A DNA stretch of 64,000 nt, from positions 177,525 to 241,524 of the forward strand of contig JAEEQW010000002.1 of NCBI GenBank assembly GCA_016285515.1. Reading direction: 5' to 3'. Position 1 is the stretch's first letter; each line of letters starts with the position of its first letter. The DNA is from Bacteroidales bacterium. GTDB taxonomy: Bacteria; Bacteroidota; Bacteroidia; Bacteroidales; BM520. The position numbers and the translations under genes are program-made. Of this stretch, positions 24,454 through 33,049 are shown one piece after another. The notes below the pieces were generated by a model, which had not been told where the DNA came from, ran no database searches, and saw only the letters and a list, made by a program, of their open reading frames with translations.

Positions 24454-25236
24454 TTACCATTTCAGTTCATTAATATTAAAAACAGGACCATCGGTGCAGA
24501 CACATCTGTTGCCATCATTAGTCGGTGTCACACAGCACAGACATACTCCGAATCCGCACGCCATCTTGTTTTCAAGAGACACCTCACAAAAAATGCCATT
24601 ATCACAGGCCTTTTTGCCAACTGCCTTCATCATCGGAGTAGGTCCGCAGCAGAAAATCCTGTCGTATCGTGAAATATTTCTCATGATTTCATGGTCGGTG
24701 ACAAAACCTCTGGTCCCCTCCGAACCATCCTCAGTTGTGCAAAACACACTGCAAAATTGTTTCAACTGACTGTAACACAACAGGTCACTCACTTTTTTCC
24801 CTCCAAGCAGAACGTCATAGTCACATTTATTCCGCTTCAGTTCCTTTGCAAGAAAAAAGATTGGTGCTATCCCTACTCCACCGCCAATCAAAAGCGATTT
24901 CCCCTCTGCAGCAACTTCATCTGAAAAGCCGTTTCCAAGAGGATATACGATGCTAACCACCTCATTTTCCTTCAACTGCGACAAAGTGGCACTGCCATTT
25001 CCCACTATCTTGATTAAGAAGGATATGGTGTTCTTTTCATAATTGCAGTCATGAATGGAAAACGGACGTCTCAGATACACCGACGGGTTGCCTTCCACTT
25101 TTATGTGAGCAAACTGTCCCGGCTTTATGCAAGGCAGAGGCTGCGAATCCTTACATTCCAAAATAAAATAATCATCGGAGATACGGGTATTTCCGATGAT
25201 TATCATATCACTAATCCTTTTATGGGATGACTCCAT
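24454..25236 (-). CDS. pyrK: Dihydroorotate dehydrogenase B, electron transfer subunit PyrK
   Basis: A 260-residue FAD and [2Fe-2S] protein that passes electrons from PyrD to NAD. Visible are the flavin site RRPFSIHD, the NAD-binding loop GGGVGIAPIFFLAKEL, FCCGPTPMMKAV, and the cysteine cluster ACGFGVCLCCVTPTNDGNRC near the C-terminus. Met11 is an alternative start because the conserved fold begins with IIIGNTRISDDYFIL; the annotated ATG is 4 bp after the DUF5606 stop and keeps the operon tight. Confidence 0.96.
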   Translation of the reverse strand: MESSHKRISDMIIIGNTRISDDYFILECKDSQPLPCIKPGQFAHIKVEGNPSVYLRRPFSIHDCNYEKNTISFLIKIVGNGSATLSQLKENEVVSIVYPLGNGFSDEVAAEGKSLLIGGGVGIAPIFFLAKELKRNKCDYDVLLGGKKVSDLLCYSQLKQFCSVFCTTEDGSEGTRGFVTDHEIMRNISRYDRIFCCGPTPMMKAVGKKACDNGIFCEVSLENKMACGFGVCLCCVTPTNDGNRCVCTDGPVFNINELKW

Positions 25237-25240
25237 CTGC

Positions 25241-25804
25241 TTACTTGGCTTTAGGTTTAGTTGTTATCGTTTTTGCCTGTGACTTTGAAGATGCATTTTT
25301 CGGCATCGGCTTGTCAACATTCGTCTTCTTCAAGTCAGAAATGGTCTGCTTGTTTTCCTTGCTTGTGATTGCAGCAGATTCATTTTTTTCTTCCTCGGAA
25401 GAGTCATCTTCATTAATTTCTTCACTAATCAGGTCATGTGAAAGCAGTTCATTGTACCATCCGGCAATCTTCTTCATGTGTGAGACATACAGACGATCGC
25501 GGTCGTAATTTGGTATAAAAGAATCGAACAGGGCTTTCAGTTTGTCGTTGTCACCAATAATTCCGGCATCGACAGGAGCATGGTTCTGATATTTATATAA
25601 TTTGACAAACAAATCACGAAGAGGCATGTCATCTTCATCCGTGAAGATGCTTATTTCATCCAAAGAACTGACTTTATCACGGGCAAAAGCAGGGAAACGC
25701 TTGCCATCAGCAAGAGATTCCACTATGAAAGTGTTCCTGCTATTTGAAACTAACTTGAATAATCCGGATTTGCCGGAAATTGTCAATATTTCTCTAATGT
25801 CCAT
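25241..25804 (-). CDS. DUF5606 family protein
   Basis: A 187-residue protein starting MDIREILTISGKSGLFKLVS, a signature of DUF5606, a Bacteroidota-wide family of unknown function. The conserved part is about 1-130; the tail (about 135-187) is acidic, then lysine, serine and threonine-rich, and likely disordered. The frame remains open upstream to 25981, but that would run across the divergent promoters and into the phosphofructokinase gene, so the ATG at 25804 is chosen. It is first in an operon with pyrK, pyrD and the NtrC-type regulator. Confidence 0.9.
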   Translation of the reverse strand: MDIREILTISGKSGLFKLVSNSRNTFIVESLADGKRFPAFARDKVSSLDEISIFTDEDDMPLRDLFVKLYKYQNHAPVDAGIIGDNDKLKALFDSFIPNYDRDRLYVSHMKKIAGWYNELLSHDLISEEINEDDSSEEEKNESAAITSKENKQTISDLKKTNVDKPMPKNASSKSQAKTITTKPKAK

Positions 25805-25849
25805 TTTGTTTGATTTAGTAAATAACTTGACGATGTTAAAAAACGATTG

Positions 25850-25857
25850 CAAAGGTA
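25850..25857 (-). promoter_or_regulatory. Candidate promoter for DUF5606-pyrK-pyrD operon
   Basis: Minus-strand TACCTTTG matches TAnnTTTG, 45 bp upstream of the DUF5606 start. No clear -33 box. Confidence 0.45.
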
Positions 25858-25878
25858 AGTTTTTTTTGAAAAAAATAT

Positions 25879-25886
25879 TACTTTTG
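25879..25886 (+). promoter_or_regulatory. Candidate promoter for phosphofructokinase gene
   Basis: TACTTTTG matches the -7 box TAnnTTTG and lies 18 bp upstream of the start codon, predicting a leader of about 12 bases. It is back-to-back with the minus-strand box at 25850-25857. Confidence 0.5.
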
Positions 25887-25904
25887 CTCTCCAAAATTTG
25901 AAAA

Positions 25905-27134
25905 ATGAGAAAATCAATCGCAATATTATGTGGTGGCGGGCCAGCACCTGGAATCAACACTGTCATCAGTTCTGTCACCAAAGTTTTTCTGAAGCACGGT
26001 TACAAGGTCATAGGCCTTCACGACGGCTTCCAAAGTCTGTTCACATATAAGTTAAAAGAAGAAGAGATAACATTCCAAAAAGCTGACGAAATCCGTCAGT
26101 CGGGAGGTTCCATGCTTGCCATGAGCAGATTCAAACCTAACGACATGTCACGTCTCAACACAGACTTTTTCATCAACAACAACGTCAAACTACTTGTCAC
26201 CATAGGCGGCGATGACACTGCGCGCACCTCCATGAAAGTCAGTGAATACCTCAAGAGCATCAGCTTCCCTATTCAATGTATTCACGTGCCCAAGACCATT
26301 GACAATGACTTGGCGCTGCCTGAAGGCATTCCGACATTCGGCTTCCAATCAGCTGTCGCTGAAGGTGTTAAGCTTGCAACCACCATCTACGAAGATGCCA
26401 GGACAAGCAACACATGGTTCGTGATAGCCTCTATGGGACGTGAAGCCGGACACTTGGCATTCACCATTGGAGCTTCAGCTCATTATCCGATGATTATAAT
26501 CCCTGAAATGTTCAACAAGACTGAGATTACCATCGACAAAATACTCCGTCTCATAATTTCATCGATGCTGAAAAGAAAAATCCTGGGAATTAACTATGGT
26601 GCCGCAGTCATCAGCGAAGGCGTATTTCATTCAATGAACGATGAGGAAATCAAAAACACTGGAATAAACTTCACATACGACGAACATGGTCACCCTGAAC
26701 TTGGAACCGTCAGCAAAGCTCACATTTTCAACGTATTACTCCAACAGAAGGTAAGTTCTGAAACCAAGCTGAAAACCAAAAGCCGTCCTGTTGAACTCGG
26801 TTACGAATTCCGTTGTGTCGAACCTATCGCTTACGACCTCATGTACTGCTCATTGCTAGGTACAGGTGTCAAGATACTCTTCGATCAGGGTTACACCTCG
26901 TGCATGGTCTGCGCTGATGCCAAAGGCGACATCAGCCCTATCTTCATCAAGGACATAATCGATGAATCCACAGGACAGATGCGTACGCGCTATTTCAATA
27001 TAAACTCCGAACAGGCAAAACTCGTCTTCAACGAAAACATACATTATATCACTGAAGAAGATTACGAAGATATAGCACAATACGTTAACAATCCGGAAGA
27101 TTACAATTTCAAGAAAATCCTCTGCTGGGATTAA
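25905..27134 (+). CDS. 6-phosphofructokinase, probably pyrophosphate-dependent
   Basis: A 409-residue glycolytic enzyme that phosphorylates fructose 6-phosphate. It begins IAILCGGGPAPGINTVI. Two diagnostic positions indicate pyrophosphate as phosphoryl donor: GGDDT at 101-105 (ATP enzymes have GGDGS) and PKTIDND at 129-135 (ATP enzymes usually have PGTIDND). Length is also typical of the PPi or group III enzymes rather than the 320-residue bacterial ATP form. In this case the reaction would be reversible. It is followed by asnS after 21 bp. Confidence 0.92.
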   Translation: MRKSIAILCGGGPAPGINTVISSVTKVFLKHGYKVIGLHDGFQSLFTYKLKEEEITFQKADEIRQSGGSMLAMSRFKPNDMSRLNTDFFINNNVKLLVTIGGDDTARTSMKVSEYLKSISFPIQCIHVPKTIDNDLALPEGIPTFGFQSAVAEGVKLATTIYEDARTSNTWFVIASMGREAGHLAFTIGASAHYPMIIIPEMFNKTEITIDKILRLIISSMLKRKILGINYGAAVISEGVFHSMNDEEIKNTGINFTYDEHGHPELGTVSKAHIFNVLLQQKVSSETKLKTKSRPVELGYEFRCVEPIAYDLMYCSLLGTGVKILFDQGYTSCMVCADAKGDISPIFIKDIIDESTGQMRTRYFNINSEQAKLVFNENIHYITEEDYEDIAQYVNNPEDYNFKKILCWD

Positions 27135-27155
27135 TTCACATTATCAATTTCGAAC

Positions 27156-28592
27156 ATGAACAGAATCAAAATAATAGAATTACTGAAAAGTACCGATTTT
27201 GACAAAGCGGTTATAGTAAAAGGCTGGATCAGGAACAAGAGATTCAGCAAAAACGTAGCTTTCATTGCCCTCAACGACGGTTCAACCATCAACAACGTCC
27301 AGATAGTCATCAACAATCCCGATGATGAACTTATTTCGAAATGCACTGTGGGTGCCTCGTTGTCAGTGGAAGGAAAATGGGTCCAGTCACAAGGTTCAAA
27401 GCAGGCTGGCGAAGTCGCTGCCGACAAGGTTGAAATCCTCGGTCTGGCTGACCCTGACGCCTACCCTCTCCAACCGAAAAAACATTCACTCGAATTTCTC
27501 AGGGAAATAGCTCACCTGAGATTCAGAACCAATACCTTCGGTGCAATCTTCAGAGTACGCCACGCAATGGCTTTTGCCATCCATAAGTTCTTCAACGACA
27601 AGGGTTTCGTATATATCAACACCCCGCTTATCACTGCTTCGGATGCCGAGGGCGCAGGCGCAATGTTCAAAGTTACAACCCTGGATATTGATAATCCGCC
27701 ACGCAATGAAGAAGGCAAAGTGGACTATAAGCAGGATTTCTTCGGAAGGGACACTAAACTGACAGTCTCCGGACAACTCGAAGGCGAGCTTGCTGCCACG
27801 GCACTCTCCGAAATCTACACTTTCGGACCTACTTTCCGTGCTGAAGTCTCCAACACGACACGACACCTCGCCGAATTCTGGATGATCGAACCTGAGATGG
27901 CATTTTACGATATCAACGACAACATGGATCTCGCTGAAGAAATGCTCAAATACCTCATCAAATATGCTCTCGACAACTGTGCGTCCGACCTCGAATTCCT
28001 CAACAACCGGCTCATAGAAGAAGAAAAGACAAAGCCGGTCAACGAACGAAGCGGAATGACTCTCATAGAAAAACTCAACTTCGTCATCTCAAATCCTTTT
28101 GCACGCATCAACTATACCGAAGCCATCAACATACTTCAGAACAGCAACCACAACAAAAAGAAAAAATTCAAATACCCTGTTGACAAATGGGGAATTGACC
28201 TGCAGTCAGAACACGAAAGATACCTTGTGGAGCATCATTTCAAGAGTCCTGTCATCGTTACCGGATATCCGAAGGAAATCAAGGCTTTCTACATGAAGCT
28301 CAACGAAGACAACAAGACCGTCAAAGCCATGGACGTTCTGTTCCCACAGATAGGCGAAATCATTGGCGGTTCAGAACGTGAGGCCGACTACAACAAGCTT
28401 GTGACAAGGATGAGAGAAATGGGAGTCCCTGAAAAACAGATGAGCTGGTACCTTGACACCCGCCGCTTCGGCTCAGTGCCACACAGCGGCTACGGCCTCG
28501 GCTTCGAAAGACTTATCCTCTTTGTCACCGGCATGTCGAACATCCGCGATGTCATCCCGTTCCCAAGAACTCCAGGAAACGCTGAATTTTAA
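27156..28592 (+). CDS. asnS: Asparagine-tRNA ligase
   Basis: A class II aminoacyl-tRNA synthetase of 478 residues. The N-terminal OB fold is about 1-110 ([21 protein letters not shown]). The catalytic domain shows motif 2 ([21 protein letters not shown]) and motif 3 ([12 protein letters not shown]) near the C-terminus. The presence of EAEMAF-type residues and PRTPGNAEF at the end is typical of AsnRS rather than AspRS. Lies in a plus-strand run between phosphofructokinase and rpoN. Confidence 0.97.
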   Translation: MNRIKIIELLKSTDFDKAVIVKGWIRNKRFSKNVAFIALNDGSTINNVQIVINNPDDELISKCTVGASLSVEGKWVQSQGSKQAGEVAADKVEILGLADPDAYPLQPKKHSLEFLREIAHLRFRTNTFGAIFRVRHAMAFAIHKFFNDKGFVYINTPLITASDAEGAGAMFKVTTLDIDNPPRNEEGKVDYKQDFFGRDTKLTVSGQLEGELAATALSEIYTFGPTFRAEVSNTTRHLAEFWMIEPEMAFYDINDNMDLAEEMLKYLIKYALDNCASDLEFLNNRLIEEEKTKPVNERSGMTLIEKLNFVISNPFARINYTEAINILQNSNHNKKKKFKYPVDKWGIDLQSEHERYLVEHHFKSPVIVTGYPKEIKAFYMKLNEDNKTVKAMDVLFPQIGEIIGGSEREADYNKLVTRMREMGVPEKQMSWYLDTRRFGSVPHSGYGLGFERLILFVTGMSNIRDVIPFPRTPGNAEF

Positions 28593-28613
28593 TCTATTAT
28601 CCCTAATCCCATT

Positions 28614-30161
28614 ATGCCAGGTCAGAAAAACACTCAAATCCTAACCACCACTCAGAAACTGTCACCACAGCAGATCATGGTCATGAAACTGCTGCAACTG
28701 CCGGGTATTCTCCTCGAAGACAAAATCAAGGAAGAAATTGAAACCAATCCAACCCTTGAAAACGGCGATGACCCAAATACTCTCGACCCTGAAGATGATT
28801 CCGAGGAAATCGGCGACAACTCACCTGACGACAATCCGGACTATTCCAGTGAACCCGATGGCGAAGGCGGCGACAATGAGATTGAAAACGATGAAAATAT
28901 TGACGATTACAACTCAAAGGATAATTCTTCCTTAGACTATAATATCGATGATGAGGGAAGCGGTGATGATGACACTCCGTATTACAAACTAAGTGCCAAC
29001 AACTCAAGCCCTGACGATGAACAAGTGGAAATACAGCACGCTGATGTCGAATCTCTTTCTGAGAGACTGCTCAACCAGATTATGATGAGCAGCCTCACAA
29101 AAAAGCAAAAGTTCATCGCCACACAGATAATCGGCAATATCGACGAGTCGGGATATCTGAAAATAACTCTCCAGCAAATCTCCAACTACCTGGCCTTCGA
29201 CTATTATGTCGATGCATCAACTCAGGAAATCGAAGAAGTCCTGCACGAAGTCCAAAAGCTTGACCCTCCTGGCATCGCAGCACGCGACCTGAAAGAATGC
29301 CTGCTCATTCAACTTAATCAGATGGACACAACCGAAGACGTTATCATCGCCCGTCAAATTATTGAAAAATGTTTCGATGAATTGTCCAAAAAACATTTCG
29401 ACAAAATACTTACAAAACTGAAAATCAACGAGGAACAGTTTAAAAGGGCTGAACAGATAATCATCCACCTCAACCCTAAACCAGGCGATTCAAGTTCTCC
29501 TACTGAAATGAACTTCAACTACGTCTTCCCAGATTTCATAGTCTATATAGAAGACAATGAACCCAAACTGACATTGTCGTCCCGCAATGTTCCCGACCTG
29601 CGCATCAAGAAATCGGCACAAAAAGAAATGGCAATGTATGCCTCATCCGACAAACCGTACATCAAGGAAAGCGCCAATTTCTACAAGAAATACATCGACT
29701 CGGCAAAACTGTTCATCGAAGCAATAAACCAGCGCCAGAAAACCCTCTACAACACCATGTCCTCAATTATACGACATCAGAAGGAGTTCTTCATGACAGG
29801 TGATGAAAAGAAAATCAAGCCGATGATTCTTGAAGATGTCGCCAAAGACATCAAAATGGATATTTCCACCGTGTCACGCGTTGTCAACAGCAAATACGTG
29901 AGAACACCATACGGCACTTATCTGCTCAAGGATTTTTTCTCCGAATCAATGACCACTGACTCAGGTGAAGAAGTGTCTAACAAGAAAATCAAAAGCGACC
30001 TTAAGGAAATCATTGAGAATGAGGACAAAACAAATCCCCTTACCGATGACGACCTCGTGAGGACACTCAATGAAAAAGGATATAACATTGCACGGCGTAC
30101 CATCGCAAAATACAGAGTACAACTCGGAATTCCTTCAGCCCGCATGAGAAAAAGAATTTAG
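28614..30161 (+). CDS. rpoN: RNA polymerase sigma-54 factor
   Basis: A 515-residue sigma-54. Region I is glutamine- and leucine-rich (QKLSPQQIMVMKLLQLPG), followed by a long acidic linker (about 45-140, DPEDDSEEIGDN and similar), the core-binding region (IIGNIDESGYLKITLQQI, QKLDPPGIAARDLKECLL), the HTH (MILEDVAKDIKMDISTVSRV) and the RpoN box ARRTIAKYR at 493-501. The acidic linker is longer than in most proteobacterial forms. The NtrC-type regulator at 22379-23539 is a likely partner. Confidence 0.97.
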   Translation: MPGQKNTQILTTTQKLSPQQIMVMKLLQLPGILLEDKIKEEIETNPTLENGDDPNTLDPEDDSEEIGDNSPDDNPDYSSEPDGEGGDNEIENDENIDDYNSKDNSSLDYNIDDEGSGDDDTPYYKLSANNSSPDDEQVEIQHADVESLSERLLNQIMMSSLTKKQKFIATQIIGNIDESGYLKITLQQISNYLAFDYYVDASTQEIEEVLHEVQKLDPPGIAARDLKECLLIQLNQMDTTEDVIIARQIIEKCFDELSKKHFDKILTKLKINEEQFKRAEQIIIHLNPKPGDSSSPTEMNFNYVFPDFIVYIEDNEPKLTLSSRNVPDLRIKKSAQKEMAMYASSDKPYIKESANFYKKYIDSAKLFIEAINQRQKTLYNTMSSIIRHQKEFFMTGDEKKIKPMILEDVAKDIKMDISTVSRVVNSKYVRTPYGTYLLKDFFSESMTTDSGEEVSNKKIKSDLKEIIENEDKTNPLTDDDLVRTLNEKGYNIARRTIAKYRVQLGIPSARMRKRI

Positions 30162-30173
30162 CCCGAAATTAGT

Positions 30174-30785
30174 ATGAATCGGAATTCCCTGCTCACAAAA
30201 ATAGTCAATGTGCTGTTCCACCCTCTGCTGTCACCACTATACGTGATGGCCATATTCTATTTTTGTGTCATAATCATCAGATATCTGATTTCTCCCGATA
30301 AAATGCTTCTGATAGCATCATTCATACTGATAACCGCCGTAATAATTCCTCTCATCTGCAAACTGCTGTTCAAAAAAATGAAGCTATACAAGCAGTTCAC
30401 TGAACAGAAAATACATATCGACTCATTCATGTCCATCTTCATGGCAACCATTTACTTCGCCATATACAAATCATTTACAAATATCGGTGTTTCTGAAATA
30501 CTTTCCAAGTTTTTTATCCTCAACTCATTGATGCTGTTATGTTTAAGTTTAGCATCACTCTTTACCAAAGTTGACTTTCATTCAATTGCCATAGGAGAAA
30601 TGCTTGGGCTGTATATCAGGCTGCTTCACATCGGCTCCACATACAATTACTGGGTATTTCTAATCCTTCTGCTCGTAGCAGGCATTGTCGGCTGGGCTCG
30701 CATTAAGACTAACAATGATTTTGCATTCAAATATCACCTTGGCATCATAATCGGCGGATTGTTCTTCTTCTTCCTATATGTATAG
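30174..30785 (+). CDS. Integral membrane protein, PAP2-like
   Basis: A 203-residue protein with about five or six hydrophobic helices. The motif FHSIAIGEMLGL near 141-152 and the general layout resemble the C-terminal half of PAP2-type phosphatases, but the KxxxxxxRP and SGH motifs are not present, so catalytic activity is doubtful. It follows rpoN by 12 bp and probably shares its transcript. Function unknown. Confidence 0.8.
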   Translation: MNRNSLLTKIVNVLFHPLLSPLYVMAIFYFCVIIIRYLISPDKMLLIASFILITAVIIPLICKLLFKKMKLYKQFTEQKIHIDSFMSIFMATIYFAIYKSFTNIGVSEILSKFFILNSLMLLCLSLASLFTKVDFHSIAIGEMLGLYIRLLHIGSTYNYWVFLILLLVAGIVGWARIKTNNDFAFKYHLGIIIGGLFFFFLYV

Positions 30786-30876
30786 AATTGGCCGCTATTG
30801 GGATACTTGTATGCCCAACACTCTGCACTAATGCCAATGTCATTTTCAGAGACACACAATAATAAGATTTTTGAAT

Positions 30877-30884
30877 TATCTTTG
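30877..30884 (+). promoter_or_regulatory. Candidate promoter for CobW-type GTPase gene
   Basis: TATCTTTG fits TAnnTTTG, 23 bp upstream of the start codon. A TTTTTG lies just upstream at 30868-30873, too near for a standard -33 box. Confidence 0.45.
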
Positions 30885-30907
30885 CACACACAATCAAAAC
30901 TGAAAAG

Positions 30908-32107
30908 ATGAATAACACAAGAATACCAGTGCTGCTTCTGACCGGATACTTGGGAAGCGGCAAAACAACACTCCTTAACAAAATACTATCAAACAAAAAA
31001 GGCATCAAATTCGCCGTAATCGTCAACGACTTGGGTGAAGTAAACATCGATGCCTCACTCATAGCCAAAGGTGGCATTGTCAGCAAAGGCAATGACAGTC
31101 TTGTAGCTCTGCAAAACGGCTGCATCTGTTGCACACTGAAAATGGATCTCGTCAACCAGATTGACGACCTCGTGAAAATGAAACGCTTTGACTACATCGT
31201 CATAGAGGCAAGCGGCATCTGCGAACCTGCTCCTATTGCTCAAACCATCTGCTCCATGCCTGCATTAGGCCCACAATACACAAAGGACGGCATCGCATAT
31301 CTCGACTGCATCGTATCAGTAGTGGATGCCCTCCGGCTCCAAACTGAATTTGACGGAGGCAAAGACCTGCAACGCGACAATATCGATGAGGAAGACATCG
31401 CCAACCTCATCATCCAACAAATTGAATTCTGCAACATCATCCTGCTGAACAAAGCTTCAGAGGTTAGTGCTTTCGAACGCGGCCGTATCAAAGCTATCAT
31501 CCGTGCCATACAGCCTACCGCCGAAATCATAGAATGTGACTACTGCGACGTTGACCTCGACAAAATCGTAAATACGAGAATTTTTGATTTCAACCGTGCA
31601 GCCACCTCCGCAGCCTGGATTCGCGAAATGGAAACGCCAGTCGATGATGACGAAGATGAACATCATGAAGATGAACACCATGAGCATGAACATCATGGTC
31701 ACAATCACCATCATCACCATGAGGATGAGGGCGAAGCTGAAGAATATGGAATCAGCACTTTCGTATATTACAGACGTCAACCTTTCGACATTGTCAAGTT
31801 CGACACCTTCGTTACCAACAAGTGGCCTGCCAACGTCATACGCTCAAAAGGACTATGCTGGTTTGCAAGCGACAACGACATGTCATACCTCTTCGAACAG
31901 TCAGGGGTAAGCAAACAACTCAGTGAATGCGGCCAATGGTACGCTACAGCTCCTAAGTATGAGTTGGAACAGATGATGGCGCAGGATCCGTCACTACGCC
32001 GCGATTGGGACGACGAAGTCGGCGACCGCATGATAAAACTTGTATTTATCGGTCAGCACATGGACAAAGAACAAATAACCGCCGACCTCGACCGCTGCCT
32101 GTACTAA
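30908..32107 (+). CDS. CobW/COG0523 GTPase, metal chaperone-like, His-rich
   Basis: A 399-residue G3E GTPase. Walker A is GYLGSGKTT at 13-21, the metal-binding CICC motif is at 72-75 (NGCICCTLK), EASGICEP follows, and the guanine-specificity motif is LLNKAS. Between the GTPase and the C-terminal CobW_C domain sits a His/Asp/Glu-rich loop (about 248-276, HHEDEHHEHEHH and more) that should bind zinc, nickel or cobalt. Members of this family deliver metals to client enzymes, some under zinc limitation; no Zur-like site was identified upstream. Confidence 0.93.
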   Translation: MNNTRIPVLLLTGYLGSGKTTLLNKILSNKKGIKFAVIVNDLGEVNIDASLIAKGGIVSKGNDSLVALQNGCICCTLKMDLVNQIDDLVKMKRFDYIVIEASGICEPAPIAQTICSMPALGPQYTKDGIAYLDCIVSVVDALRLQTEFDGGKDLQRDNIDEEDIANLIIQQIEFCNIILLNKASEVSAFERGRIKAIIRAIQPTAEIIECDYCDVDLDKIVNTRIFDFNRAATSAAWIREMETPVDDDEDEHHEDEHHEHEHHGHNHHHHHEDEGEAEEYGISTFVYYRRQPFDIVKFDTFVTNKWPANVIRSKGLCWFASDNDMSYLFEQSGVSKQLSECGQWYATAPKYELEQMMAQDPSLRRDWDDEVGDRMIKLVFIGQHMDKEQITADLDRCLY

Positions 32108-32126
32108 TCGGAATATAAACCGGAAA

Positions 32127-32963
32127 CTATTTCTTACGGACCACTGAAGCTCCCGAGGAGTCTATGTTTTCAATTGATGCATTCCCGGAATAAATCAGTT
32201 TGCTGGCTCCCGACACTTTACATTTTATTGTGCCGCTACAGTCAACATCAGCATGACTTGCGCCCGAGATATCTGCATTCAAATCCGCAATCTGCCTGCC
32301 CTCAAGATGTGAAGCACCACTCAACTTCAATCTCAACTGATCGACAATACCGTCAAATCTGATGTCGGAAGCCCCAGAAACATTGATTGATGCATTGTCG
32401 GAATTTAACGTGCCGTCATATTTTGATGCACCGCTGAAATTCATTATCAACTTTCGAGCCTCAACATAACCATCATGTTTGCTTGCGCCTGATATTTCAG
32501 CCTTGATACTTTTGGCGATGATGTCACCCTTCAAATAAGACGCACCAGTTAATTCTATCGATAACTCATTAGCAGATAAAGGATTACCGCATACAAATGA
32601 CGATGCCCCACTGAGCTTGATATCATTTATTCCATCTTTTAAAGGCAAATAAACCTTAATCGAAGATTTTTTGTTGCCGGAACTTTCCAAACTGATATTT
32701 TCCCGCATAGTCAATACAAGACAATTTCCCTTAATCTTATACTGAAAATACTGAATAAGCGCTTCATCAGCTTCCACAAACGCCATCGAAACAGTATCGT
32801 TCATAAACACATTAATTGCCCTGTTAACCTCAATTTCCGTATAATTATCATCTATCTGCAAAGTTTGTGTAACACTCTTGCCGGTTAATTTGACTTTTAC
32901 AGTATACGAAGAACATGCTATTAACAATAAAATTGTCAGAATAAGAACTTGAACCTTTTTCAT
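32127..32963 (-). CDS. Head-GIN domain (DUF2807) lipoprotein
   Basis: A 278-residue secreted lipoprotein with signal peptide MKKVQVLILTILLLIAC (lipobox LLIAC, Cys17). The mature part is a DUF2807 beta-helix-like domain. From about residue 115 on, the short motif SGAS recurs nine times at intervals of about 10-22 residues (LSGASSF, LTGASYL, ISGASKHDG, FSGASKYDG, VSGASDI and so on), each probably one coil of a right-handed beta solenoid. GIN proteins are extracytoplasmic and of unclear role. Convergent with the CobW-type gene. Confidence 0.9.
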   Translation of the reverse strand: MKKVQVLILTILLLIACSSYTVKVKLTGKSVTQTLQIDDNYTEIEVNRAINVFMNDTVSMAFVEADEALIQYFQYKIKGNCLVLTMRENISLESSGNKKSSIKVYLPLKDGINDIKLSGASSFVCGNPLSANELSIELTGASYLKGDIIAKSIKAEISGASKHDGYVEARKLIMNFSGASKYDGTLNSDNASINVSGASDIRFDGIVDQLRLKLSGASHLEGRQIADLNADISGASHADVDCSGTIKCKVSGASKLIYSGNASIENIDSSGASVVRKK

Positions 32964-33027
32964 AATCTAATACTTGTTTTTTATAACAATATGACGCAAA
33001 ATTTCTAATAAGGTTACATAAAATCAA

Positions 33028-33035
33028 TATTTTTG
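33028..33035 (+). promoter_or_regulatory. Candidate promoter for amidohydrolase gene
   Basis: TATTTTTG matches the -7 box, 14 bp upstream of the start codon. This gives a very short leader. Confidence 0.45.
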
Positions 33036-33049
33036 CATTTTAAAACATC

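Noticed and set aside
25805..25981. N-terminal extension of the DUF5606 gene
   Set aside because: It would cross two back-to-back promoter boxes and the divergent gene; the DUF5606 family starts at MDIREIL.
30174..30785. Active PAP2 phosphatase
   Set aside because: The catalytic KxxxxxxRP and SGH motifs are absent, so only a loose membrane-fold resemblance is kept.
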